Origin: CBDCUW01 sp963734865
GTDB taxonomy: Bacteria > Planctomycetota > Planctomycetia > Pirellulales > Pirellulaceae
Direction: 5' to 3'
Assembly: GCA_963734865.1 (NCBI GenBank)
Contig: CAVTIV010000004.1
Span: forward strand, 1 to 64,000
Length of the DNA stretch: 64,000 bases
Position numbers and translations under genes: made by a program. Of the stretch, positions 8,880 to 18,231 are shown piece after piece; positions within the stretch are counted from its first letter, which is position 1; every line of letters begins with the position of its first letter. The notes beneath the pieces are model-generated. The model had not been told where the DNA came from, did no database searches, and was given only the letters and a program-made list of their open reading frames with translations.

Positions 8880-9030
8880 CGCTTCCGACGGCCTGTTCTA
8901 TTCGTTCGACGTGACCACCAATTCCGTCGGAACGGGCACGATCGGTTTTGAAGCGTTCAGCGCCTTGCGCACGATGCCAATCTCTTCGTGGATGTTGAAA
9001 CGAAGTCGCTCCCCCCCTTTTCCGAAACTA
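8863..9030 (+). pseudogene. Remnant of a plus-strand repeat or beta-propeller-like gene
   Basis: Reading the plus strand gives LFYSFDVTTNSVGTGTIGFEAFSAL and then, after a one-base shift near 8970, LAHDANLFVDVETKSL. Joined, these resemble the repeated strand pattern of secreted planctomycete proteins that list values per repeat (fragment like 'LFxxDVxTxxLxxIGxIGF'). There is no start, no stop and no continuation on either side, so only a fragment survives at the edge of the RHS remnant. This reading is by pattern only and is weak. Confidence 0.35.
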
Positions 9031-9141
9031 GCGCGTTCCAGTCTATGTTGGCGCGGCGCCCGTTGATCGATTCGGCGCGTGTCGCTTCCCGTGCAGTAAC
9101 AGACCGGCTCGGACGGGGACAAGGTTGCCGCTGCACTGGGA

Positions 9142-10122
9142 TCACGAACCGAGTTGTCGCATCACTCGCTGGACGATCTTTTCGATCGTTTCGGGTGGCA
9201 GGACGAGCGAATCGTCGAGATCGGCAACCTCGGCGACCAAGGCGTCGATTTCGCGTTGTGTTCTCGCCACGGCGTCTCGCTGTTCTGGTGACAGCGGTAC
9301 GCGGCCGGCACCAAGATTCCAGCCTCTCGATCTCGCCCCGGCTCGAAATCCCTCGGGGAATTCACCCAGCGAAATCATCGCATCGAACAGTGGCAACAGT
9401 TGGAACTGCAGTCGCATCGCTTCGGAGATGTTTCCCGCGACGACGGCGCGATGGATCGCCCGAGTCAATTCTGGCACCACGCCGCTGGTCGCGTTGGTGC
9501 CTCCGTCGGCACCGGCGATCAGCATCGGCGCCAGCGAAGCATCCCAGCCGGTGAGAAAGGAAAACTCGTCGCGCATCGGCCGAATGGCTGCGATCATCCG
9601 CAGCATGTTGGGTAGATCGCCGGAACTGTCCTTGATACCGACGACCCGTGGGCATTCGGAGGCCAGACGGATGACCGTGGGTACATCGATCGGCGAAGCG
9701 AACAGCGGAATATTGTAAAGCGTCACATCAACCGAAACAGTGTCGGCGATTTCACGAAAGTACGCATAAACGCCTTCGCTGCTCAGCCGATAATAAAAAG
9801 GCGCGACGATCGCAACCGCGCGGACGCCCATGGCCCCATAAGCTTCGCACGCCTCGATCGTTTCCTTGACGTTGGCTTCGGCCGCACCTGCCAGAACGGG
9901 AACACGTCCGGCGGTTTGTTCGACCACGATCTGCACGATCCGTCGCCGTTCTTCGGCGTTGAATCGAACAAATTCGCCCGTACTGCCGTTGGGATAGAGA
10001 CCATCGACGCCGCGATCGATCAACCAATCGACGTAGCCGCGCAGGCGTTCTTCGTCGACGCGGCCTGCCGAATCGACCGGAGTGATATTCGGCGTCAGGA
10101 TGCCGGTGATTCGTTCAGTCAT
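9142..10122 (-). CDS. Dihydrodipicolinate synthase/N-acetylneuraminate lyase family aldolase
   Basis: 326 residues, a full-length (beta/alpha)8 class I aldolase. The substrate-carboxylate loop NGSTGE is at residues 45-50, the catalytic tyrosine is Y136 in LYNIP, and the Schiff-base lysine is K164 in VVGIKDSSGD. These residues are intact, so the protein should make or break a pyruvate-derived C-C bond. The C-terminal extension (residues ~290-326) and the sequence around the carboxylate loop differ from housekeeping DapA, so a sugar-acid or other catabolic aldolase is more likely than lysine synthesis. Substrate cannot be read from sequence. It stands alone, with hppA upstream on the same strand. 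Confidence 0.85.
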   Translation of the reverse strand: MTERITGILTPNITPVDSAGRVDEERLRGYVDWLIDRGVDGLYPNGSTGEFVRFNAEERRRIVQIVVEQTAGRVPVLAGAAEANVKETIEACEAYGAMGVRAVAIVAPFYYRLSSEGVYAYFREIADTVSVDVTLYNIPLFASPIDVPTVIRLASECPRVVGIKDSSGDLPNMLRMIAAIRPMRDEFSFLTGWDASLAPMLIAGADGGTNATSGVVPELTRAIHRAVVAGNISEAMRLQFQLLPLFDAMISLGEFPEGFRAGARSRGWNLGAGRVPLSPEQRDAVARTQREIDALVAEVADLDDSLVLPPETIEKIVQRVMRQLGS

Positions 10123-10161
10123 GGTGACGATCGTCTGGCCGATCGGATCGATGGAAGAATA

Positions 10162-12635
10162 CTAAATGAGTGACGCAATCACGAGTGCAACGACACTCAT
10201 CAGTTTGAGCAAGATATTCAGCGATGGGCCGGACGTGTCCTTGAACGGGTCACCGACGGTGTCACCGACGACCGCGGCCTTGTGGCTATCACTTCCTTTG
10301 ACCAGCATTTGTCCGTCGCAATCGAACCCTTCCTCGATCATCTTTTTCGCATTGTCCCAGGCACCGCCGGCATTGGACTGGAACAGCGCCATCAGAACGC
10401 CGCTGACGGTTACCCCGGCGAGCAATCCGCCGAGCATCAAAGCGTTGGTGTTTCCTTCCAATCCCAAGTACAGGGGAAGGAAACCAAAGCCGACCGGGAC
10501 CAGGATCGCGACCAAGCCGGGAAGGATCATTTCACGGATCGACGCTCGAGTCGAAATCGCAACGCATTTTCCGTACTCCGCTTTTCCGTCTGCGGCATGA
10601 AAGATCTCTTGATCCGCTTGCGACCACTCGTCGAATTTCTTGCCGTCGTTATTGTTCATCACGCTCAAGGCGGCCTTGAGTTCAGGAATGTCTTTGAATT
10701 GGCGGCGAACTTCTTCGATCATCGCCATCGCGGCGCGGCCCACCGCATTCATCGATAGGGCCGAAAACAGGAACGGCAACATCGCTCCCACGAACAGCGA
10801 TGCCATCACGTAGGGATTGGTAATGCTGATTTCCGTGATCTGTTTGGCGGCGTCGTGTGTGGCGTTGTAGGCGGTGATGTAGGCGGCGAACAGGGCCAGG
10901 GCCGTCAACGCCGCCGAGCCGATCGCAAACCCTTTTCCGATTGCTGCGGTCGTGTTGCCAACCGCATCGAGTTTGTCGGTGCGCTGTCGAACTTCATGGG
11001 GCAGGTCGGCCATTTCGGCGATCCCACCGGCGTTGTCTGAAATGGGGCCATACGCGTCGACGGCCAATTGAATCCCCGTATTGGAAAGCATGCCCACGGC
11101 GGCAATCGCGATGCCATACAGGCCGGCGAAATAGTTCGCACCGAGGATTGCGGCGGCGATGATCAGGATCGGAATCGCGGTCGACATCATGCCCACGCCT
11201 AATCCGGCAATGATCGTCGTGGCCGGTCCGGTGACGCATTGGCGGACAATCGATCTCACCGGCGCGGTCCCGGTTCCGGTGTAGTACTCGGTCACCTTGC
11301 CGATTCCCAAACCGGCGCCCAAACCGAACAGAATTGCAATGAACACACCGTTGCTGGTGTATTCGACGTCTGCGTGAGTCCAGCTGCCGGGCAACATGAA
11401 CTTGATGATCGCGTAGGTCAAAATCAGCAGAATGCCTGCCGAGCCGAATTCACCGATGTTCAGCGCATGATGGGGGTTGCCACCTTCCTTGACCTTCACG
11501 AAGAACGTTCCGGCGATCGAAGTGAGGATCCCCATTCCGGCCAGAACCAGCGGCAATAGGACGGCCGACAATCCACCGAAAACGTCCATCTCTCCGGAAT
11601 CGAAAACGGTAAAGAAGGCCGCCCCCAAAACCATCGTGCCGATAATCGATCCGACGTACGACTCGAACAAGTCGGCACCCATCCCAGCGACGTCGCCGAC
11701 ATTGTCGCCAACGTTGTCCGCGATGGTCGCGGGGTTCAACGGATGATCTTCGGGAATTCCCGCCTCGACCTTCCCCACAAGGTCGGCCCCCACGTCGGCA
11801 GCTTTCGTATAAATGCCGCCGCCAACCCGCGCGAACAGGGCGATGGAAGAGGCACCAAACGAGAATCCGGTCAGCACCGTGATCACTCGAGTCACGCTCG
11901 ATTGCGAGTCCAATCCGAACAGGGTTCCATAAACCACAAACAGAACGCTCAATCCGAGCACACCCAGTCCGACGACGCCCATTCCCATCACCGAGCCGCC
12001 GGCAAAGGCGACTTCCAAGGCCGCACCGAGGCTGGTTCTTGCCGCCTGCGTTGTTCTCACATTGGCTTTGGTCGCCACTCGCATTCCGATAAAGCCCGCC
12101 GATGCCGAGCAGGTCGCTCCGAGTGCGAACGACAGCGCGATCAGGGGCGAGGACAGTTCGCCTTCGGTGCTGCCGCCGTATCCCAATAACAGGGCAACCG
12201 CGATCACGAACATCGCCAGGATGGTGTATTCCGCTTTCAGGAAAGACATCGCGCCTTCGGTAATGCTGGCGGCAATCCGAGTCATCCGCTCGGTACCGAC
12301 TTCCTGACGGGCGACCCAGGACGATTTCCAATAGGTAAACACGAGACCGGCCACACCAAATAAAGGAATCAGGTAGGAGATCCAGGGAAACCACCACCAC
12401 CACCGGAACCGACGCGGGGCGAATCGGCATTCTGGCTCGGTGCCGTCGGCACCGGTACCGCAGTCTGCTGCGGCTCTGCGGCCTGCGCCGCCGTGTCAGC
12501 TGGATTTTGGAACGCGATCGCCTGGACCGGAGCCATCGCCAGTCCAAGAACCAAAACCAGACCGAACGACGTGACCATCTGGCCGCTACAACCATGCTCT
12601 CGAAGCCGAGCGGTGAGCGATGATGCGGTCGCCAT
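10162..12635 (-). CDS. hppA: Membrane-bound ion-translocating pyrophosphatase, frame broken near the N-terminus
   Basis: This integral membrane enzyme hydrolyses pyrophosphate to pump H+ and/or Na+. The substrate site DVGADLVGKVE and the acidic loop DNVGDNVGDVAGMGADLFESY are present, as is the C-terminal GDTVGDPFKDTSGPSLNILLKL. The segment GNTTAAIGKG has Ala where potassium-independent enzymes have Lys, which predicts a K+-dependent type. The N-terminus seems to begin at an ATG at 12635 with a hydrophobic, signal-like segment and a Gly-rich linker. It then changes frame near 12385-12392, beside a run of five GGT codons, to continue as WISYLIPLFGVAGLV. Without the shift, the main frame starts at 12354. 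The shift is probably a sequence error. Confidence 0.9.
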
Positions 12636-12801
12636 GATCCAAACGATGAAAGCCACGGTGTGATTCCTTGTCTACACGGGAGACGAGCGGTAAGAGCTTG
12701 ATGAGGACGGCAAGCCGGTCCAATCTGGGGGGGCATTATGTGCCGAAACAGTCGCTGCTGAACATACGACTGTGGGCAGATTAACGGGCCGAGCAAGGAC
12801 T

Positions 12802-12871
12802 CGCTAGCTGAGAGACCAGTCGATCACCCCGATCCGGCTCCCTGCGACAGGTTGCCTCAGCAGAGCTAGCG
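12802..12871. repeat. Inverted repeat with CGCTAGCT arms
   Basis: CGCTAGCT at 12802-12809 pairs with AGCTAGCG at 12864-12871, leaving a 54-base loop. The right arm includes the stop codon of the thioredoxin-like gene. A related short hairpin, GGCTAG-TTG-CTAGCC, is at 13505-13519. CTAGC-containing hairpins in gaps are suggestive of a dispersed repeat, but with two weak examples this is only a possibility. Confidence 0.35.
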
Positions 12872-13378
12872 GACCAATCGTGGCCGCCCCTTCGCTTCGC
12901 TCAACAATTGGTGCAGCGCCGCCGGCGGTTGGTATCCCATGCGGTGTCCGATCACCTTGCCCCGTGGTTCTCCGATCAACGTCATCGGGAACATTTTGAT
13001 GTCGATCCGTTTGAGCGTGGCCGCGTTCTTTCGTGGCGTCAAACGAATCGCGACAAAGCCGTTGGCGATTCGCTCGCGGACGGACGGATTGCCCCAGGTC
13101 TCACGCTTCATCGCGTCACAGTAGGTGCAGTTCTCGCTGGTGATGAAGATCACCATCGGCAGATCGCGGCGACGCGATTCGCGCCAACCCGATTCCAGGT
13201 CGTCGTGCCAAAGAATCGCGGGGGCGTCGGATGAGGTCTTGATCAGGGTTCCCCACGTCGGCGCTTCGCATCTGGTTGCTCGACGTGTTTGGGCGGCAGC
13301 CGGTACTGCTGCCAGTGCCACCGACCACACGGATACCCATCCCAACAGAACCATGCTTCTGGTCACGGTCGTCTCCAT
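12866..13378 (-). CDS. Exported thioredoxin-fold protein
   Basis: 170 residues from the ATG at 13378 (METTVTRSMVLLGWVSVWSV), which gives a clean Sec signal peptide ending around AAAQT; a longer reading to 13429 would mask it. The mature part has a thioredoxin-like fold with the redox motif CTYC in ITSENCTYCDAMKRETW, followed by the cis-proline region MFPMTLIGEP. It is similar to single-domain DUF255/thioredoxin_7 proteins of planctomycetes. The role is likely periplasmic disulfide reduction or a related redox function. The stop codon lies in the right arm of an inverted repeat (see 12802-12871). Confidence 0.75.
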   Translation of the reverse strand: METTVTRSMVLLGWVSVWSVALAAVPAAAQTRRATRCEAPTWGTLIKTSSDAPAILWHDDLESGWRESRRRDLPMVIFITSENCTYCDAMKRETWGNPSVRERIANGFVAIRLTPRKNAATLKRIDIKMFPMTLIGEPRGKVIGHRMGYQPPAALHQLLSEAKGRPRLVR

Positions 13379-13504
13379 TGTGTTTGTGTCCAGCTCCGAG
13401 TAGAGAGCTTCCTGCGAGCCGATTCCCATCGGGCGATCACGCCTGACAGGATTGATGGAGAGAAGCTAGGAGGTCTTGATGGAGAGGGCAACCTGCCACG
13501 ACTG

Positions 13505-13519
13505 GGCTAGTTGCTAGCC
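13505..13519. repeat. Short CTAGC hairpin
   Basis: GGCTAG (13505-13510) and CTAGCC (13514-13519) form a 6-bp perfect stem with a 3-base loop in the gap between ruvA and the thioredoxin-like gene. There is no T-tract, so it is not a standard terminator. It shares its core with the 12802-12871 repeat. Confidence 0.35.
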
Positions 13520-13634
13520 ACATGTCGCTAAGGATTGGCTTGATTGGGGGGTGTGGGTGTCGCCATTGGTGCGGCGGCGACGCCAAGTTTCGCGCAAACG
13601 TCTCAACAAACCGCCGCGATTTGTGCGGTCGCGA

Positions 13635-14258
13635 TCAATGAGACCGCTGATAGATCGATGTCAGCAGCGATTCGGTATCTTTGAATTTTTTTCCTGACGC
13701 GAGCACATCATCGACCAGCTTTCTTGCGTCGGCTTCGCTGTGACCGAGTGCCACCAACGCGTCAAAGGTCTCGGTGACGACTTGCGAGCCGCCTTCGTTG
13801 GTTTCGCCGACACTGTCGCGTTGGACCATCAAGGCGAAGCGAGGCATTTTTCGGCGCAGCTTTGCGATCACTCGTTCGCTGGTCGAGGGACCGATTCCGG
13901 GTAGTGCCGATAGCCCTTTGGCGTCTTGTCCTTCGATCAAGACGGCCAGTTCCTTGACCGGTCGGACCATCGCCCGCAGGGCTTTTTTCACTCCCACGCC
14001 GTCGACGCTGCAGAACAGGTCAAAGAATTGGCGTTCCGGTTCGGTCATGAACCCGACCAGACGGGGCGTCAAGCGTCCGCCTTGAGTATTCCCCTCGATG
14101 TAGTCGAGTGTGTGTAGACGCGTTTGTTCGCCGATGTGGCTTTGCAGTTGTCGGCGCGTGAAGTCGGCCACCAACACTTCGTACTCGAAGGGTGCCGATT
14201 CGATCGTGACGGCTGTTTCGCCGACGTGGACCAATTTACCGGTAATCGTGACGATCAA
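13635..14258 (-). CDS. ruvA: Holliday junction branch migration protein RuvA
   Basis: 207 residues from a TTG at 14258 (LIVTITGKLVHVGETAVTI); the reading frame is open further upstream, but that part overlaps ruvC and is not RuvA-like. Domain I is an OB-fold (residues 1-65). The acidic pin lies around residues 54-57, and the tandem helix-hairpin-helix region contains FCSVDGVGVKKALRAM and LSALPGIGPSTSERVIAKL. Domain III (residues ~155-205) binds RuvB. RuvA tetramers hold Holliday junctions for the RuvB motor. The start overlaps the end of ruvC by about 23 bases, as expected for a ruvCA operon. No ruvB is seen in the window. Confidence 0.88.
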   Translation of the reverse strand: MIVTITGKLVHVGETAVTIESAPFEYEVLVADFTRRQLQSHIGEQTRLHTLDYIEGNTQGGRLTPRLVGFMTEPERQFFDLFCSVDGVGVKKALRAMVRPVKELAVLIEGQDAKGLSALPGIGPSTSERVIAKLRRKMPRFALMVQRDSVGETNEGGSQVVTETFDALVALGHSEADARKLVDDVLASGKKFKDTESLLTSIYQRSH

Positions 14259-14801
14259 TCGCAGGGTCTCGGGATACTTGGAGAGGGAACGAACGGGCCA
14301 GTTGGTCGCTGACAGAATTACCCGCCAGATGGTGTCCGCACAAGGCGATCGCCAGTGCGTCGGCCACATCGGCGGGTTCGGGCAGGGTGGCCAGTCCGAG
14401 TTGCGTCTTGACGGCCAGTTGAATTTGATGCTTCGGAGCCCGACCGTTTCCGGTCATCACTTTTTTTACCCGGGTCGGTTCGAAATGGCTGACGGGGATT
14501 TTCGCCGACCTGCGGCCAGGCAAATCACGCCACGGGCATGACCCATCAAAATCGCGGTCCGCGGCCGCGCGTAGTGAGAAAACAATTGTTCCAGCGCCAA
14601 CAGTTCGGGTTGATGTTGGGCGATCACTTCACAGACGCCATCGTAGATCTCGGCCAACTCGCGATTCGATGCCATCACGCGGGTGGCTGCGAACAATGCC
14701 CGCTTCGCAAAGCCTCGGTTGGCCGGCGGTCGAATTCGACGACGCCGTAACCGGTGGTATTCAATCCCGGGTCGATACCGACGATCCGTCTGGATGGTCA
14801 C
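14236..14801 (-). CDS. ruvC: Crossover junction endodeoxyribonuclease RuvC, several frame breaks
   Basis: Recognisable RuvC pieces occur in three frames. VGIDPGLNTTGYGVVEFDRRP carries the first catalytic Asp. ASNRELAEIYDGVCEVIAQHQPELLALEQLFSHYARP carries the second acidic site. KIPVSHFEPTRVKKVMTGNGRAPKHQIQ and PEPADVADALAIALCGHHL carry the C-terminal acidic residues. Shifts lie near 14783, 14700 and 14500. All catalytic segments are kept, so the gene is probably intact in the organism and the breaks are sequence errors. The GTG at 14801 overlaps the TGA of cysS (GTGA), and the end overlaps ruvA. Confidence 0.78.
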
Positions 14802-16363
14802 GCGGTTCGTTCCCAGGTCGTTCCTTCTTTTTTATCGAGCAGGGCGATCCCGATCTCCGCTAACCGATCACGGATCGCATCGCCGGTGGCGTAGTCTTTG
14901 CGCTCGCGAGCTTCTTTGCGGAGATCGATCAGCAATCGGACGGTGTTGTCCAGCAGCGCCGGCGTCCGCTTCGTCCCCACCGCCCGCTTTGGGTGTTGGT
15001 TTGGCGAATAGCCCTAGCAATCCTGCCAAGTTCGCGAACGACGGTTGTCGCCTTGATCAGCAACCGTGTCGGCTGGGCATGGGGATCCGAGTTTGCGGTC
15101 GAGTTGGTACTTGGTCGATGTGTCGATTCAGCAGTCGCAGCGAATCAAACAGAACGCTGATCGCGGCGCCGGTGTTGAAGTCATCGTCCATGGCGGCCAG
15201 GAACTTCTGTCGCATCGCATGGATTTCGATCAGCAAATCGTCGTCACCGGGATCGAAGTCGCCCGCACCGCGTGCCGACGCTGTGGGCAATTGGTAGAAC
15301 GAGACGTTCTCGAGGGCGTGGTGATTTCGTCGAATCGGTCAAAGAACCGGTAGAACGCTTCCAGCGAGGTGCCCGCTTCTTGCAGTCCCTCTTCGCCGTA
15401 GACGATCGTCGAACGATAATGCGTTCGGAGCAGAAAGAAGCGAATTCGCTCACCGGTGTGACGACGAATCAGTTCGGACAGTCCGCCGCCACCTTTGCTG
15501 CGGCTGATTTTGCCAGCGGAAGCCTCTTCGACGGTTTCGGTCACGGTCGCTCTTGCCACCGACTTTCCCTTCTCGCCGGCCCGCATCAGGCCGTTGTGCA
15601 TCCAGTACTTGACCATCGGCGCGCCGTGGCAGCAACTGCTTTGGGCCCGTTCGTTTTCGTGGTGCGGGAACATCAGATCGAGCCCACCACCATGGATATC
15701 GAAGGTGTCACCGAGAATTTCGTGGCTCATCGCCGAACATTCGATGTGCCAACCGGGGCGGCCGCGACCCCAGGGGCTGTCCCAGGCGATTTCGTCGCCC
15801 TTGGCGCTCTTCCAGAGGGCAAAGTCGCCCGGCGAACGTTTCTTTGCTGCCGCTTCGCCGCCTTCGCCCTGCTGGGCATCGACACTGCGGTTGGACAGCT
15901 GGCCGTAGTTGGGGTCTTTTGCCACATCAAAGAAGACATCGCCATCGACCGCGTAGGCGTGCCCCTTTTCTTCCAGCGTTTGGATGAAGTGGATGATTTG
16001 AGCCATATGGTCGGTCGCCCGCGGCAGATGATCGATCTGATTGACGCCCAGTTCTTTCAGGTTCGCCAAGTAGTCGGCGGTCATTTCGCAGGCGATCTGG
16101 CTCATCGGGATTCCACGTTCGTGGCTCTTCTGGATCAGCTTGTCGTCGACGTCGGTGATATTGACGACCCAAGTGACGTCATAGCCGCAGTAGGTCAGAT
16201 ACCGTTTGATGGTGTCAAAAATGACTGGGCCGACCATATGGCCGATGTGTGATTCGGCGTAGACGGTTGGCCCGCACAGATAGATCCCGACCTTTGGCGG
16301 ATGCAGCGGCAGGAACTTCTCTTTCCGTTTGCTGAGCGTGTTGTAGACGCGAATCTCGGACAT
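14798..16363 (-). CDS. cysS: Cysteinyl-tRNA synthetase, C-terminal frame breaks
   Basis: The start chosen is the ATG at 16363 (MSEIRVYNTLSKRKEKFLPL), since a start 48 bases upstream adds only a low-complexity tail. The class I fold has the zinc-binding Cys in YLCGPTVY, the HIGH box ESHIGHMVG, the zinc ligands in GWHIECSAM and HHENE, and a KMSKS-like loop KISRSKGG. The reading frame breaks near 15320. The C-terminal anticodon region continues as FLAAMDDDFNTGAAISVLFDS and later RLLIDLRKEARERKDYATGDAIRDRLAEIGI in other frames, with further shifts between 14980 and 15110. cysS is essential and single copy in most bacteria, so errors are likely. It overlaps ruvC by 4 bases. Confidence 0.85.
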
Positions 16364-16519
16364 GGTCGACGGTTGGTTGGTAGGGCTTTGGGGTGCTGCA
16401 GCCGTGCTCATCGTGGCGCCTGGGGTGCGGTCAGAATCGAGTGCTTTGCCAAAGCGGGGATTATAGGGGGACCGACCGATCTGGCAGAGACCGGTTTTGG
16501 CGGCAATGGCGGCTGCGAA

Positions 16520-17014
16520 TCAGATCTTGTAGACCAGGACCACGACGCGAGCGGCGATGGCTGCAGCGCTGCCGATCGTGCCAATACCCTCGCCCGTCTT
16601 TGCTTTGATGCTGATCCGCTCAATCGGCAGGTCCAAGACCGAGCCGATCTGCTGGCGCATGTCTTGGATATGTGGTGCCATTTGGGGGCGTTCGACCAGG
16701 ATCACGCAGTCCATGTTGATGATGTCCATGCCGTGATGGCGGACCCGGTGGATCGCCTCGCGGAGGAAATCGCTACTGGCGCGGTCTCGGTTTTCCGGAT
16801 CATGATCGGGAAACAGGCGGCCGATGTCTTTTTCGGCAACGGTGCCCAACAAGGCATCGGTGATTGCATGCAACAGCACGTCGGCGTCACTGTGGCCGAT
16901 TGCGTGGAGTTCCGCTGGGATCTCGATCCCGCCAATTCTTAACGGTCCGCCGTTGCCCAATCGGTGTGAGTCATAACCGAGTCCCACTCGGATCGGGGGC
17001 AAATTTTCGTTCAC
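16520..17014 (-). CDS. ispF: 2-C-methyl-D-erythritol 2,4-cyclodiphosphate synthase
   Basis: 164 residues, the usual length. This enzyme of the non-mevalonate isoprenoid pathway closes the cyclodiphosphate ring and releases CMP. The metal ligands are D15 and H17 in GYDSHRL and H50 in HSDADVLLH, and the flexible loop is near residues 40-45. The C-terminal KAKTGEGIG, which contacts the cytidine moiety, replaces the more usual KATTTEGLG. Frame and start are intact. It lies upstream of cysS on the same strand, with about 156 bases between them. Confidence 0.92.
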   Translation of the reverse strand: MNENLPPIRVGLGYDSHRLGNGGPLRIGGIEIPAELHAIGHSDADVLLHAITDALLGTVAEKDIGRLFPDHDPENRDRASSDFLREAIHRVRHHGMDIINMDCVILVERPQMAPHIQDMRQQIGSVLDLPIERISIKAKTGEGIGTIGSAAAIAARVVVLVYKI

Positions 17015-17152
17015 TGGTCACCACCCATGGCTGGTCGAATGAATTGCCTGGTCGAATGAATCTTGCCGCCTACGAACAATTCGTTTGGTTCCTACAATAC
17101 TGGAATTCCGTCTCTCGCGAGAGCCACCTTCTTCCGTTGTCTAAAGCCGCTG

Positions 17153-18157
17153 ATGTCGATCATCGAAGTCCGCCAACTGACCAAGTCTTACCGTGTTTAC
17201 AAGAAACGCGAAGGGCTTGGCGAAAGCATTCGGGGGCTTTTTCGGCGGGAATACAACGACGTGCAGGCGGTCCGCGGAATCGACTTGGACGTGCAGCAAG
17301 GCGAGCTGGTCGCGTTTCTCGGTCCCAATGGCGCCGGCAAGACCACGACCCTGAAATTGCTGAGCGGGGTGATCAACCCGACCAGCGGCACCGCTACTGT
17401 GATGGGGTTTGTCCCCTGGCAGCGCAAAAACGAGTATCGCCGCCGGTTCGCGCTCGTCATGGGCCAGAAAAATCAGTTGTGGTGGGACCTGCCGGCGCAA
17501 GAGTCTTATCGACTGCATCAGCAGATTTACGGGATCCCGGTTGAAAGTTTTGACGCCACGCTCGCGGAGCTAACGGACTTGCTGGATGTTGGCCGCTTGC
17601 TCAGCCAACCGGTTCGCGAATTGTCGCTAGGCGAGCGGATGAAGATGGAATTGATCGCGGCTTTGCTGCACAGTCCGGAAGTTTTGTTTCTCGATGAGCC
17701 GACGATCGGCCTGGACGTGATCGCCCAACACAATATCCAGCAGTTTTTGCGTTACTATCAAGAGAAACGGAAGATTACCATTTTATTGACCAGCCATTAC
17801 ATGAAGGACGTCGCGGCGCTGTGCAAACGCGTGGTGATCATTGCCGGCGGTCGAATCGAATACGACGGTTCGCTCTCGGGCATCATTGACCAGTTTTCCG
17901 GTTCCAAGATCATTACGCTGCAGTTCGCCGACGGACATCTTCCCAATAACCTGTCGAACTTCGGCGAAGTGTTGGAGGAGAATTGGCCGAAGGTCAGGAT
18001 TCGTGTTCCCCGCAGCGACGTACCCCGAGCGCTTGCCGAGGTGCTGCGTGACAATCCCATTGAAGATGTGGCTGTCGAAGACCTGCCCCTGGAGGATGTC
18101 ATTGCCAAACTGTTTCGTGAATCGAACGAGAAAGCCGAAGCGTTACAAGCTTCTTGA
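17153..18157 (+). CDS. ABC transporter ATP-binding protein (COG4586-like)
   Basis: 334 residues from the ATG at 17153 (MSIIEVRQLTKSYRVYKKRE); the in-frame upstream extension to 17063 has no ABC character. Walker A is GPNGAGKTTTL, the signature is LSLGERMKMEL, and Walker B is VLFLDEPTIGLD. The long, basic N-terminal insertion (KKREGLGESIRGLFRREY) and a C-terminal domain of about 90 residues match the group that pairs with two ABC-2 type permeases (COG4587/COG3694). No permease gene follows here, because the next gene is an ABC-F ATPase. Partners may be elsewhere, so this is an orphan ATPase. Substrate is unknown. Confidence 0.85.
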   Translation: MSIIEVRQLTKSYRVYKKREGLGESIRGLFRREYNDVQAVRGIDLDVQQGELVAFLGPNGAGKTTTLKLLSGVINPTSGTATVMGFVPWQRKNEYRRRFALVMGQKNQLWWDLPAQESYRLHQQIYGIPVESFDATLAELTDLLDVGRLLSQPVRELSLGERMKMELIAALLHSPEVLFLDEPTIGLDVIAQHNIQQFLRYYQEKRKITILLTSHYMKDVAALCKRVVIIAGGRIEYDGSLSGIIDQFSGSKIITLQFADGHLPNNLSNFGEVLEENWPKVRIRVPRSDVPRALAEVLRDNPIEDVAVEDLPLEDVIAKLFRESNEKAEALQAS

Positions 18158-18231
18158 CGCCAGTCGGCCCAGCAACACGCCAGCCAGCCCAGCAACGAAT
18201 CCATCGTCCAACTCCAAGACAATTCCGCTCC

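Noticed and set aside
11450..12796. Long minus-strand reading frame overlapping hppA
   Set aside because: It is out of frame with the well-conserved pyrophosphatase and has Arg-rich, non-family sequence typical of a high-GC shadow.
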